This document shows positions 36,212 to 45,258 of a stretch of DNA of 64,000 bases, one piece after another. The notes beneath the pieces are model-generated. The model worked only from the letters and a program-made list of their open reading frames with translations, was not told the DNA's origin and ran no database searches. Made by a program: the position numbers and the translations under genes. The stretch comes from Arthrobacter sp. SPG23 (GTDB taxonomy: Bacteria; Actinomycetota; Actinomycetes; Actinomycetales; Micrococcaceae): NCBI RefSeq assembly GCF_000876655.1, contig NZ_JYCN01000009.1, forward strand, positions 62,001 to 126,000, written 5' to 3'. The first letter of the stretch is position 1. The number at the start of each line of letters is the position of its first letter.

Positions 36212-36616
36212 ATGCCGCTGGTACGAATTGATGTCAATCAGGGGCGCAGCCCCGAGGACCTGGGCCGGCTCAGCCGGGGGATCCACGATGCGATCCTGGC
36301 CGAGTACGGGATTCCGGAGCGCGACTATTTCCATGTCCTCACCGAACATCCCCGCGGGCAGATCTTTGCGCAGGATGCGGGACTCGGCTTTGAGCGCACG
36401 CCGGATGTGGTGATGATCCAGATCTTCACCCAGGGCGGCCGGAGCCAGGAGGCGAAGCAGTCCCTCTTTGCAGCCATTGCCGCGAGGTTGGCGGAGCTGG
36501 GGGTGGCTGGTGAGGACGTGTTCATCGGGTATGTGGAAAACACTGCCGGCGACTGGTCGTTCGGCTTCGGGCGGGCCCAGTATGTTACCGGCGAGCTGGC
36601 GGTTCCACGGAAATAG
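36212..36616 (+). CDS. Tautomerase_2 family protein
   Basis: A 134-residue protein of the 4-oxalocrotonate tautomerase superfamily, Tautomerase_2 type. Pro2, exposed after removal of Met1 (MPLVRIDVNQG), is the catalytic base; the core DLGRLSRGIHDAILAEYGIP, DYFHVLTEHPRGQIF and DVFIGYVENTAGDWSFGFGR matches the family. Such enzymes move protons in keto-enol substrates or act as dehalogenases or decarboxylases. The gene stands between the ArsR operon and iolC, its own promoter carrying the inositol-type operator; a link to keto-inositol intermediates is my inference. AGGGAG precedes the ATG. Confidence 0.88.
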   Translation: MPLVRIDVNQGRSPEDLGRLSRGIHDAILAEYGIPERDYFHVLTEHPRGQIFAQDAGLGFERTPDVVMIQIFTQGGRSQEAKQSLFAAIAARLAELGVAGEDVFIGYVENTAGDWSFGFGRAQYVTGELAVPRK

Positions 36617-36685
36617 CCCCGGGATGGGCCCGTTGAGCGTGGTTCCGAGGGGGCCAATCGGTCGGGTTATGCCAAGTTGTAAGTA

Positions 36686-36712
36686 TGTCAGTACAAACCT
36701 TTGACAGGACAA
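36686..36712 (+). promoter_or_regulatory. iolC promoter with tandem GntR-type operator
   Basis: TGTCAGTACAAAC (36686-36698) is followed at 16-bp phasing by TGACAGGACAA (36702-36712). The second copy contains TTGACA (36701-36706), a consensus -35 box; CAAAGT near 36724 may be the -10. Binding here would block RNA polymerase. The arrangement is repeated at 48784. Confidence 0.65.
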
Positions 36713-36823
36713 TAATTCTAGGGCAAAGTAGTGGTTGTGGCCCCGCTCACGGGGGTCCGCCAGGCACCGGAGCTCTATCTGTTTAGAGGTACAGAGTTCA
36801 AACCAGAAAGGTCTGCGATTACC

Positions 36824-37840
36824 GTGACCCACGAACTGCTCACGATCGGGCGCATCAGCGTTGATATCTACCCGAACGACATCGGGGTTGATCTGGAGGA
36901 TGTCACGTCCTTCGGAAAGTACCTCGGTGGATCACCGTCCAATGTGGCCGTCGCAGCCGCCCGGCATGGCCGCCGGACCGGAGTGATCACCCGCACCGGC
37001 GACGACGCCTTCGGAAAATACCTGCACCGGGAACTGCGCAAGTTCAACGTGGACGACACGTTCGTCACGCCGGTGAAGGAATGGCCCACGGCAGTCACGT
37101 TCTGCGCGATCAAGCCGCCGGAGGACTTCCCGCTCTACTTCTACGGACGCTTCCCTACGGCCCCGGACCTGCAGATCAAGGCCGAAGAACTGGATCTTGA
37201 CGCCATCCGGGATGCACGGATCTTCTGGTCCACGGTCACCGGACTGTGCCAGGAACCCAGCCGTGACGCCCACATCAAGGCCCACGAGGCCCGCCCGCGT
37301 AAAGAGCTCAAGGAAGGCCAGTACACCATTCTTGACCTGGACTACCGCCCCATGTTCTGGGCCTCGGAAGAGGAAGCCCGGGCCCAGGTTGCCAGGATCC
37401 TGCCGCACGTCACGGTGGCCATCGGCAACGACAAGGAATGCGCCGTAGCCGTGGGCGAGGGAACCCCGGACGAGCAGGCGGACCGACTCCTGGCCGCCGG
37501 CGTCGAAATCGCCGTCGTCAAACTCGGCCCCGAAGGTGTCATGGCCAAGACCCGCACCGAGCGCGTGGTGTCCGCCCCCGTTCCGGTGGAAACCGTCAAC
37601 GGCCTGGGCGCCGGGGACTCCTTCGGCGGAGCCTTCTGCCACGGACTGCTGTCCGGCTGGAGCCTTGCCGAGGTCCTCGATTACGCGAACGCCGCCGGTG
37701 CGATCGTCGCGTCCCGCCTGTCCTGTGCGGATGCCATGCCGACACCTGATGAGGTCACCTCGCTGCTGGCCGAACGCGGCCGGCTTGTTCCCGGCACCCT
37801 GATCACTAACGGGCTCGCCACCGAAGGAGCAGCACTGTGA
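36824..37840 (+). CDS. iolC: 5-dehydro-2-deoxygluconokinase
   Basis: A 338-residue PfkB-family sugar kinase that phosphorylates 5-dehydro-2-deoxy-D-gluconate in inositol breakdown. Marks: ELLTIGRISVDIYPNDIGVD at the start, YLGGSPSNVAVAAARHGRRT (substrate and ribose-binding glycines) and the catalytic GLGAGDSFGGAFCHGLLSGW (Asp of GAGD). The GTG at 36824 matches the family N-terminus MTHELLTIGRIS; AGAAAGG lies about 12 nt upstream, a little far. Upstream in-frame codons to 36731 lie in the leader. Its stop overlaps the next start by 4 nt (GTGA). Confidence 0.92.
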   Translation: MTHELLTIGRISVDIYPNDIGVDLEDVTSFGKYLGGSPSNVAVAAARHGRRTGVITRTGDDAFGKYLHRELRKFNVDDTFVTPVKEWPTAVTFCAIKPPEDFPLYFYGRFPTAPDLQIKAEELDLDAIRDARIFWSTVTGLCQEPSRDAHIKAHEARPRKELKEGQYTILDLDYRPMFWASEEEARAQVARILPHVTVAIGNDKECAVAVGEGTPDEQADRLLAAGVEIAVVKLGPEGVMAKTRTERVVSAPVPVETVNGLGAGDSFGGAFCHGLLSGWSLAEVLDYANAAGAIVASRLSCADAMPTPDEVTSLLAERGRLVPGTLITNGLATEGAAL

Positions 37841-38808
37841 CTCTCAACGTTTCCCGTACCAGTCCGGATACCCTCCCGGCCGCTGCGGGCGTGGACGACG
37901 ATCCCCGCCGTTACGCCCACCTGAGCACCATCCGCCTGGAGGATCCAGACGCTGTTGCCCGGGCCGCGAAGGCACGGCGCCGGCACCCCGGCCTCAAGTA
38001 CGGCCGGCAGAACTTCATCGTGGCAGCTGACCACCCTGCCCGCGGCGCCCTCGCGGTGGGCAACGATCCTGTGGCCATGGCCGACCGCCGGCAGTTGCTG
38101 GACCGGCTGCAGATCGCCCTGGCAAACCCGGACGTGGACGGCATCCTCGCCTCCCCGGACATCATGGATGACCTGCTGCTGCTGGGCGCACTCGACGGCA
38201 AACTGGTCTTCGGCTCCATGAACCGCGGCGGGCTCACGGGCCTGGTCAACGAATTCGACGACCGCTTCACCGGCCACACGGCGGCAGCGCTGGAGGCACT
38301 GGGTGCCGACGGCGGCAAGATGCTCACGCGCATCTGCCTCGGCGACCCGGATACCGTTTCCCTGCTGGAAGCGACGGCAAAGGCGATCGACTCCCTTGCC
38401 GAACGCAAGCTGATTGCCATGGTGGAGCCGTTCCTGTCCGCCTGGCACAACGGCAGGGTCCGCAACGACCTGTCCACCGACGCCGTGATCAAGTCCGTGG
38501 CCATCGCCGAGGGCCTTGGCTCCACCAGCGCCTACACCTGGATGAAACTGCCCGTGGTGGCCGAGATGGAACGCGTCATGGCCGCCACCACCATGCCCAC
38601 CGTGCTGCTGGGCGGAGACCCGGAAGGTACCCAGGACGAAGTGTTCGCCAGCTGGGAAGCCGCCCTCGCCCTCCCCGGCGTGCAGGGCCTGACGGTCGGC
38701 CGGACCCTCCTGTACCCGCAGGACGGCGACGTTGCCGGCGCCGTGGCCACCGCCGCCTCCCTTCTCCACCACACCGCATCAGCCCACACCGCAGAAGTAT
38801 CGGAGTAG
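37837..38808 (+). CDS. Cgl0159-type (beta/alpha)8 protein, aldolase candidate of the inositol pathway
   Basis: A 323-residue TIM-barrel protein named after its Corynebacterium glutamicum relative. It belongs to the DeoC/LacD-like aldolases; Lys237 in TSAYTWMKLPVVAEME is a plausible Schiff-base lysine, and NRGGLTGLVNEFDDRFTGHT, GGKMLTRICLGD and VQGLTVGRTLLYP are family stretches. No other gene in the cluster can cleave 2-deoxy-5-keto-gluconate-6-phosphate (the iolJ step), so I infer that it is the aldolase yielding malonate semialdehyde and DHAP. Start GTG overlaps the iolC stop; iolD follows after 6 nt. Confidence 0.82.
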   Translation: MTLNVSRTSPDTLPAAAGVDDDPRRYAHLSTIRLEDPDAVARAAKARRRHPGLKYGRQNFIVAADHPARGALAVGNDPVAMADRRQLLDRLQIALANPDVDGILASPDIMDDLLLLGALDGKLVFGSMNRGGLTGLVNEFDDRFTGHTAAALEALGADGGKMLTRICLGDPDTVSLLEATAKAIDSLAERKLIAMVEPFLSAWHNGRVRNDLSTDAVIKSVAIAEGLGSTSAYTWMKLPVVAEMERVMAATTMPTVLLGGDPEGTQDEVFASWEAALALPGVQGLTVGRTLLYPQDGDVAGAVATAASLLHHTASAHTAEVSE

Positions 38809-38814
38809 CCTCCC

Positions 38815-40779
38815 ATGGGGATGAAAACTGCCACAGCAGGAACCCGCCGCATGACGGTCGCCCGGGCCGTCGTCGCATACCTTTCGAAGCAGTACACCGT
38901 TGACTCTGTCGGCGGTCTGGATTACCGCGAACGCCTGATCCCGGGAACGTTCGGCATCTTCGGACACGGCAACGTTGCCGGCATCGGCCAGGCCCTCAAG
39001 CAGTACCAGGCTGCCGACCCCACGATCATGCCGTACTACCAGGGCCGCAACGAGCAGGCGCAGGCGCACCAGGCCGTGGGCTACGCACGCCACACCCGGC
39101 GCCGCCAGACGTTCGCCATCAGCACCTCGATCGGGCCGGGCTCCTCCAACCTGCTCACCGGCGCGGCGCTGGCCACCACCAACCGGCTCCCGGTCCTGCT
39201 GCTCCCCAGCGACACCTTCGCCACGCGGGCTGCGGACCCGGTGCTGCAGCAGCTGGAACAGCCCTACGCCTACGACATCACCGTCAACGACGCCTTCCGG
39301 CCGCTGTCCAAGTTCTTCGACCGTGTCTCACGGCCCGAGCAGCTGTTCTCCGCGTTCCACCACGGCCTGCGGGTTCTGACGGATCCGGCCGAAACCGGCG
39401 CCGTCACCATCTCCCTCCCGCAGGATGTCCAGGCGGAAGCCTTCGACGTGCCCGAGGAGTTCCTGGCCGAACGCGAGTGGCGGATCCGCCGCCCGGACGC
39501 GGACGACGAGGACATCCGCCGCGCCGCCGAAGCGATCCGCGCCGCGAAGCGCCCGCTGATCATCGCCGGCGGCGGCGTCCTCTACGCCTACGCCAACGAT
39601 GAACTCGCGAAGTTCGTCGAACTCACCGGCATTCCGGTGGGGAACACCCAGGCCGGCGTGGGAGTCCTGCCCTGGGACCACAAGTTCTCCCTCGGCGCGA
39701 TCGGCTCCACCGGCACGACGGCGGCGAACGCCATCGCAGCGGAAGCGGACCTGATCATCGGGATCGGCACCCGCTATGAGGACTTCACCACCGCCTCCCG
39801 GACCGCGTTCCAGAACCCGGACGTGAAGTTCATCAACATCAACGTCGCCGCCATCGATGCGTACAAGCACGGCACCACGCTGCCGATCGTGGCCGATGCC
39901 CGCAAGGCCCTAGTCAAGCTGAACCAGGCGCTCGGCGGCTACCGCGTGGGCGCGGACCTGGAGCAGCAGGTCGCGGCCGAGAAGAAGCGCTGGGACGCCA
40001 CCGTGGACGAAGCGTTCGACACCCGCTTCACCCCGCTGCCGGCACAGAACGAGATCATCGGCGCCACCAGCCGGGCCATGGACGCCCAGGACGTCGTCAT
40101 CTGCGCCGCCGGGTCGCTGCCCGGTGACCTGCACAAGATGTGGCGCGTCCGGGACCCCTTCGGCTACCACGTGGAATACGCCTACTCCTGCATGGGCTAC
40201 GAAATCCCCGGCGGGCTCGGCGTCAAGCGCGCGGCACTGGCGGAAGCGGCAAAGGGCGGTGCGCAGCGCGATGTCGTGGTCATGGTGGGGGACGGCTCCT
40301 ACCTGATGATGCACACCGAACTGGTCACCGCCGTCGCCGAACGCATCAAACTGATCGTGGTCCTGATCCAGAACCACGGCTACGCCTCCATCGGCTCGCT
40401 CTCCGAATCCCTCGGTTCGCAGCGCTTCGGTACCCAGTACCGTGCCCTGGACGAGGAGCAGCACAGCTTCGACGAGGGGGACACCCTCCCGGTGGATCTG
40501 GCCCTGAACGCCGAGAGCCTCGGCGTGAAGGTGATCCGGATCGAACCGGGGGAGAAGGTCATCGCCGAACTCGAGCAGGCTATCCGGGATGCCAAGGCCG
40601 CCCCCGAACGCGGCGGACCCATCCTGATCCACGTCGAATCCGACCCCCTGCTGGACGCGCCGAGCTCCGAATCATGGTGGGACGTCCCCGTCTCCCAGGT
40701 CTCCGACCTCGAATCCACGCAGCAGGCCTTCAAGACCTACACCGACCACAAGAACCGCCAGCGCAAGCTGCTCGGCTGA
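38815..40779 (+). CDS. iolD: 3D-(3,5/4)-trihydroxycyclohexane-1,2-dione acylhydrolase
   Basis: A 654-residue thiamine-diphosphate enzyme that opens the six-membered ring of the inosose dehydration product to 5-deoxyglucuronate. Catalytic glutamate in YYQGRNEQAQAHQAVG, central domain AAEAIRAAKRPLIIAGGGVL, and the ThDP/Mg motif starting VMVGDGSYLMMHTELV and ending LIQNHGYASIG are all visible. Length matches IolD (about 640). ATGs at 38815 and 38821 are both possible; GGAG sits about 10 nt before the first. Confidence 0.95.
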   Translation: MGMKTATAGTRRMTVARAVVAYLSKQYTVDSVGGLDYRERLIPGTFGIFGHGNVAGIGQALKQYQAADPTIMPYYQGRNEQAQAHQAVGYARHTRRRQTFAISTSIGPGSSNLLTGAALATTNRLPVLLLPSDTFATRAADPVLQQLEQPYAYDITVNDAFRPLSKFFDRVSRPEQLFSAFHHGLRVLTDPAETGAVTISLPQDVQAEAFDVPEEFLAEREWRIRRPDADDEDIRRAAEAIRAAKRPLIIAGGGVLYAYANDELAKFVELTGIPVGNTQAGVGVLPWDHKFSLGAIGSTGTTAANAIAAEADLIIGIGTRYEDFTTASRTAFQNPDVKFININVAAIDAYKHGTTLPIVADARKALVKLNQALGGYRVGADLEQQVAAEKKRWDATVDEAFDTRFTPLPAQNEIIGATSRAMDAQDVVICAAGSLPGDLHKMWRVRDPFGYHVEYAYSCMGYEIPGGLGVKRAALAEAAKGGAQRDVVVMVGDGSYLMMHTELVTAVAERIKLIVVLIQNHGYASIGSLSESLGSQRFGTQYRALDEEQHSFDEGDTLPVDLALNAESLGVKVIRIEPGEKVIAELEQAIRDAKAAPERGGPILIHVESDPLLDAPSSESWWDVPVSQVSDLESTQQAFKTYTDHKNRQRKLLG

Positions 40780-40822
40780 ATCCCCCTTCACTTAAAGCCA
40801 CAGACCAAGGAAGTCCATCACC

Positions 40823-42334
40823 ATGTCAACGACGACCGTCACCACCACCATCAATCACTTCATCAACGGGGCCGAGACCGCCGGCGAAGGCGACCGCACC
40901 CAGCCCGTCTACAACCCGGCCACCGGCGCCGTCTCCGCGGAGCTGCGGCTGGCCAACCGGGCGGACCTGGACGCCACCGTTGCCGCCGCCCGCAAAGCCG
41001 CCGACAGCTGGGGCGACATCTCCCTGGCCAAGCGCACCGCCGTGCTGTTCAAGTTCCGCGAACTCGTCGCCGCCCACGTGGACGAGCTCGCCGAGCTGAT
41101 CACCGCCGAGCACGGCAAGGTCCTCTCCGACGCGAAGGGCGAGATCGGCCGCGGCCTGGAGGTCATCGAGTTCGCCTGCGGCATCCCGCAGCTGCTCAAG
41201 GGCGACTACTCGGACCAGGTCTCCACCGGCATCGACGTCTTCTCCTTCCGCGAACCGCTGGGCGTCGTCGCCGGCATCACCCCGTTCAACTTCCCGGTCA
41301 TGGTGCCGCTGTGGATGGCCCCGATGGCGATTGCCACCGGCAACGCCTTCATCCTCAAGCCCTCCGAGCGCGACCCCTCCGCCTCGATGCTGCTGGCCAA
41401 GCTCTGGAAGCAGGCAGGCCTGCCCGACGGCGTCTTCCAGGTCCTGCACGGCGACAAGGAAACCGTTGACGGCCTGCTGACCCACCCGGACGTAGATGGC
41501 ATCTCCTTCGTCGGCTCCACCCCGATCGCCCAGTACGTCCACGAGACCGCCACCAAGCACGGCAAGCGCGTCCAGGCCCTGGGCGGCGCGAAGAACCACG
41601 CCATCGTCATGCCCGACGCCGACCTGGACAACGCCGCAGATCACCTCGCGGCAGCCGCTTTCGGTTCCGCCGGCGAACGCTGCATGGCCATCTCGGTTGC
41701 CGTCGCCGTCGGCGATGCCGCGGAACTGCTGGTCAAGAAAGTCGAAGAGCGCGCCCTCGCCGTCAAGGTCAACAACGGCACCGCGCCCGACGCCGAAATG
41801 GGCCCGGTCATCACGCCCGCCTCCAAGGAACGCATCGTGAAGATCGTCACCGAAGCCGAGGCCGCCGGCGCCGCGATGGTGGTGGACGGCCGCGACCTGG
41901 TGGTCCCCGGCCACGAGGAAGGCTTCTGGGTCGGACCCACCGTCCTGGACCACGTCAAGACCGAAATGACCGCCTACACCGAGGAAATCTTCGGACCCGT
42001 CCTCGTGGTGGTCCGCGTGGAGGACCTGGACGCAGGCATCGCCCTGATCAACTCCAACCCCTACGGCAACGGCACCGCCATCTTCACCTCTTCCGGCGCC
42101 AACGCCCGCAAGTTCCAGCGCTCCGTGACCGTGGGCATGATCGGCATCAACGTGCCGCTGCCCGTCCCGGTGGCCTACCACTCCTTCGGCGGCTGGAAGG
42201 CCTCACTGTTCGGTGACAAGCACATCTACGGCCCCGAAGGCGTCTCCTTCTACACCCGTGGCAAAGTAGTTACCTCACGCTGGCCCGAGCCCACCCACGC
42301 CTCGGGTGCCTCGTACAACTTCCCGTCCAACTAG
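40823..42334 (+). CDS. mmsA: CoA-acylating methylmalonate-semialdehyde dehydrogenase
   Basis: A 503-residue aldehyde dehydrogenase (IolA/MmsA) that turns malonate semialdehyde to acetyl-CoA and, in valine breakdown, methylmalonate semialdehyde to propionyl-CoA. Family signs: NHFINGAETAGEGDRTQPVY, GITPFNFPVMVPLWMAPMAI, the nucleophilic cysteine in FGSAGERCMAISVAVAVGDA, and PVPVAYHSFGGWKASLFGD near the end. AAGGAAG is well placed before the ATG. It is the last step of the pathway and lies fourth in the operon. Confidence 0.94.
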   Translation: MSTTTVTTTINHFINGAETAGEGDRTQPVYNPATGAVSAELRLANRADLDATVAAARKAADSWGDISLAKRTAVLFKFRELVAAHVDELAELITAEHGKVLSDAKGEIGRGLEVIEFACGIPQLLKGDYSDQVSTGIDVFSFREPLGVVAGITPFNFPVMVPLWMAPMAIATGNAFILKPSERDPSASMLLAKLWKQAGLPDGVFQVLHGDKETVDGLLTHPDVDGISFVGSTPIAQYVHETATKHGKRVQALGGAKNHAIVMPDADLDNAADHLAAAAFGSAGERCMAISVAVAVGDAAELLVKKVEERALAVKVNNGTAPDAEMGPVITPASKERIVKIVTEAEAAGAAMVVDGRDLVVPGHEEGFWVGPTVLDHVKTEMTAYTEEIFGPVLVVVRVEDLDAGIALINSNPYGNGTAIFTSSGANARKFQRSVTVGMIGINVPLPVPVAYHSFGGWKASLFGDKHIYGPEGVSFYTRGKVVTSRWPEPTHASGASYNFPSN

Positions 42335-42368
42335 TACTTCCGGTCCCAAGAAGAAAGACAACGCTGTC

Positions 42369-43280
42369 ATGACTGAGAACAAACTGATCATCGGCACGGC
42401 GCCGGATTCCTGGGGTGTCTGGTTTCCGGATGACCCCAAGCAGACGCCGTGGGAACGGTTCCTCGATGAGGTGGCCGAGTCCGGCTACAAGTGGATCGAA
42501 CTCGGCCCCTACGGCTACCTGCCCGCCGACCCGGCCCGGCTGGCCGAAGAACTCAAGCAGCGCGACCTGAAAGTCACCGCCGGAACGGTCTTCACCGCCT
42601 TCCACCGCGGGCTGGACCAGTGGGAGGCCGCCTGGGAGCCGGCCCGCAAAGTTGCCGAGCTCACGGCAGCAATGGGCGGCGAGCACATCGTGGTCATCCC
42701 GGCCATGTGGCGCGACGACGTGACCGGCGAAGCGGTGGAGAGCGGACAGCTGACAGAGAAAGCCTGGAGCGACCTGTTCAGCGGCCACAACCGTCTGGGT
42801 AAGACCCTGCTGGAGGACTTCGGCCTGAAGCAGCAGTTCCACTCGCACGCCGATTCCCACGTCGGGGCCCAGGAGGACATCGAAACCCTCCTGTCCGCGA
42901 CCGACCCGAAGTACCTGAACCTCTGCCTGGACACCGGCCACGCCGAATACTGCGGAGCCTCCAGCCTTGAACTCATCAAGAACTACCCGGACCGCATCGG
43001 CTACCTGCACCTGAAGCAGATCAACCCGGACATCCTCAAGAAGGTCAACGAGGAAAACATGACCTGGGCCGCGGCCAACCTGGCCGGCGTCATGACCGAG
43101 CCGCCGAACGGGCTGCCGGACCTGCGCGCCGTCATTGAAGCAGTGGAGGCACTGAACCGCCCCATCTTCGGCATCGTGGAGCAGGACATGTACCCGGTGG
43201 CCTTCGACGTCCCCATGCCGATCGCCAAGCGCACCCGCAACTACCTGCTGTCCTGCGGCTCCCGCACGGCAGTCAACTAA
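42369..43280 (+). CDS. iolE: Inosose dehydratase-type TIM-barrel protein
   Basis: A 303-residue xylose-isomerase-like TIM barrel beginning MTENKLIIGTAPDSWGVWFP. It should remove water from scyllo-inosose to give the diketone used by IolD. Metal-binding residues are suggested by QFHSHADSHVGAQ, LNLCLDTGHAEYCG, YLHLKQIN and GIVEQDMYP. In C. glutamicum the equivalent gene lies in the same place, between iolD and iolG, and is called iolE; it is far from the Bacillus IolE in sequence, so the symbol rests on context. The ATG at 42369 is preferred to upstream in-frame starts inside the mmsA tail. Confidence 0.85.
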   Translation: MTENKLIIGTAPDSWGVWFPDDPKQTPWERFLDEVAESGYKWIELGPYGYLPADPARLAEELKQRDLKVTAGTVFTAFHRGLDQWEAAWEPARKVAELTAAMGGEHIVVIPAMWRDDVTGEAVESGQLTEKAWSDLFSGHNRLGKTLLEDFGLKQQFHSHADSHVGAQEDIETLLSATDPKYLNLCLDTGHAEYCGASSLELIKNYPDRIGYLHLKQINPDILKKVNEENMTWAAANLAGVMTEPPNGLPDLRAVIEAVEALNRPIFGIVEQDMYPVAFDVPMPIAKRTRNYLLSCGSRTAVN

Positions 43281-43316
43281 CAGCCGCCCAGGCACCCGAA
43301 ACGTAAGGAAAGAACA

Positions 43317-44330
43317 ATGACTGAAACCCTTCGCGTCGCCGTCATCGGCGCCGGCCGCATGGGCGCGGACCACATCCAGCGCCTCAGCAAGCGCATCCAC
43401 GGCGCTGAAGTTGCCGCCGTCGTCGATGTTGACCTTGCCCGTGCACAGGCAGCCATCGAGGGCATCCCGGGCGCAGTGGCCCTGGCCGATGCGGACGAGG
43501 CGCTCAACAACGGGGACGTCAACGCCGTCCTGATCGCCACTCCCGGGTTCCTGCACGAGGACATCCTGCTGAAGGCCCTTGCCAGGGACATTCCGATCCT
43601 CTGCGAGAAGCCGCTCACCCCGGATGCCGAGTCGGCATGGAAGATCGTCGAGGCCGAGGAAAAGCTGGGTCACAAGCGCATCCAGGTGGGCTTCATGCGC
43701 CGCTTCGACGCCGAATATGCAGCCCTGGGCCAGGTCATCCGCGACCACGAACTGGGCGAACTGCTGATGCTGCACCACCAGCACCGCAACCCCACCACCC
43801 CGGCGGGCTTCACCAACGAAATGCTGATCAATGATTCGGTGGTGCACGAGTTCGACGCCATCCGGTTCTTCACCGGCGAGGAAATCACCAGCGTCCAGGT
43901 CCGCCTGGGCAAGGCCACGAAGAACGCCCCGGCCGGCCAGCACGACCCCCAGCACGTCCTGGTGGAAACCGAGTCCGGCGTCTTGGCGGACGTGGAGATC
44001 TACGTCAACGCCAAGTTCGGCTACGAAGTGGCCACGCAGGCCTCATTCGAAGACGGCATCGTCAGCATCGGGGGCGACAAGGGCCCCTACACCCGCAGCG
44101 CCGGCCGCTGGGGCGGCAACGTTACGCCCGGCTTCGAAGAGCGCTTCGGCGCGGCGTACGACGTCGAAATCCAGGCCTGGGTGGACGCGGCGCTCCGCGG
44201 CGAGATCGGCGGTCCCACCGCCTGGGACGGTTACGCCACCGCAGCATGCTGCGAAGCCGGTGTGGAAGCGCAGAAGAACGGCGAGAAGGTGGCCGTGAAG
44301 CTGAACGCCAAGCCCGCCCTCTACAACTAA
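43317..44330 (+). CDS. iolG: Inositol 2-dehydrogenase
   Basis: A 337-residue Gfo/Idh/MocA oxidoreductase that oxidises myo-inositol to scyllo-inosose with NAD+. The Rossmann motif VAVIGAGRMGADHIQRLSKR, the EKP of PILCEKPLTPDAESAWK, and the catalytic Asp-x3-His of INDSVVHEFDAIRFFTGEE are present; the C-terminal domain ends AVKLNAKPALYN. Length equals IolG (about 336). It is preceded by AAGGAAAG. iolE is 36 nt upstream and iolH 45 nt downstream. Confidence 0.94.
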   Translation: MTETLRVAVIGAGRMGADHIQRLSKRIHGAEVAAVVDVDLARAQAAIEGIPGAVALADADEALNNGDVNAVLIATPGFLHEDILLKALARDIPILCEKPLTPDAESAWKIVEAEEKLGHKRIQVGFMRRFDAEYAALGQVIRDHELGELLMLHHQHRNPTTPAGFTNEMLINDSVVHEFDAIRFFTGEEITSVQVRLGKATKNAPAGQHDPQHVLVETESGVLADVEIYVNAKFGYEVATQASFEDGIVSIGGDKGPYTRSAGRWGGNVTPGFEERFGAAYDVEIQAWVDAALRGEIGGPTAWDGYATAACCEAGVEAQKNGEKVAVKLNAKPALYN

Positions 44331-44375
44331 GCCCGCCCGTTCGACAACTGACTCATCCACCATGGAGTGTTCCCC

Positions 44376-45248
44376 GTGAAAATCGCACTTGATCCAACGC
44401 CGTTCCACCACTCGCACAGCCTGCTCGAATTCCCGCGTGTGGTGGCGGACCTCGGCTACAAGTACATGCAGATGACGCCGCACGCCGACTTCATCCCGTT
44501 CTACAACCACCCCAAGGCCGACGACGAACTGGTGGGCAAGCTCAACAAGGCCTGCAAGGACGTGGGGGTCGAGATCGCCTCGGTGCTGCCAGTACTCCGT
44601 TGGTCCGGGCCGGACGAGGATGCCCGCGAAGCTGCTGTCCGTTACTGGAAGCGCGTCATCCAGATCACTGTGGACCTGGGCGTCAGCACCATCAACACCG
44701 AATTCAGCGGACGCCCGGAGAAGGCCGAGGAATCAGAGCGCGCCTTCTACCGCTCCATGGAGGAGTTGCTGCCCATCATCGAACGCGAAGGCCTGGACCT
44801 CCTGATCGATCCGCATCCGGACGACTTCGTGGAGGAAGGCCTGGCCGCCATCCGCGTCATCCGCGGCCTGAACTCCAAGAACGTGGGCCTCGTCTACGTG
44901 GCATCGCACAGCTTCCACATGAAGAACGCGCCGCTGGACATCATGCGCGCGGCGGGGGACAAGCTCCGGCTGGTGCACGTCGCAGATACCATGAACCACC
45001 ACGCCTCGCACGGCCTGCGCTACATCACCAACCCCCCCGGCAACCCGGTCCGCGTGCACCAGCACCTGAAAATCGGCGACGGCGACGTCAACTGGGAGGA
45101 ATTCTTCGGCGGCCTGCAGGAAATCGGCTTCCTGGACCGTGAAGACACCGTGATGGTGTCCAGCGTCTTCGCCGAAGACGAGAACGCCGCGGAGGTTTCC
45201 CGTTACCAGCTGGACACGATGAACAACTACATCGCGAAGGCCCGGTAG
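44376..45248 (+). CDS. iolH: Sugar isomerase/epimerase IolH
   Basis: A 290-residue TIM-barrel protein beginning [20 protein letters not shown]. The stretches [53 protein letters not shown] and [15 protein letters not shown] agree closely with actinobacterial IolH. Its reaction is not settled; it probably interconverts inososes or other intermediates. The GTG at 44376 is used rather than the GTG at 44367, since relatives start [10 protein letters not shown] and GGAG lies 9 nt before it. iolT starts 10 nt after the stop. Confidence 0.9.
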   Translation: MKIALDPTPFHHSHSLLEFPRVVADLGYKYMQMTPHADFIPFYNHPKADDELVGKLNKACKDVGVEIASVLPVLRWSGPDEDAREAAVRYWKRVIQITVDLGVSTINTEFSGRPEKAEESERAFYRSMEELLPIIEREGLDLLIDPHPDDFVEEGLAAIRVIRGLNSKNVGLVYVASHSFHMKNAPLDIMRAAGDKLRLVHVADTMNHHASHGLRYITNPPGNPVRVHQHLKIGDGDVNWEEFFGGLQEIGFLDREDTVMVSSVFAEDENAAEVSRYQLDTMNNYIAKAR

Positions 45249-45258
45249 CGGCTGCCCT

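Noticed and set aside
36731..36823. 31-codon N-terminal extension of iolC
   Set aside because: Relatives start at THELLTIGRIS; the extension falls in the leader after the promoter.
40826..43955. Long antisense frames across mmsA, iolE and iolG (451 and 561 codons)
   Set aside because: Histidine/valine/glycine-rich shadows of high-GC coding regions without recognisable families.
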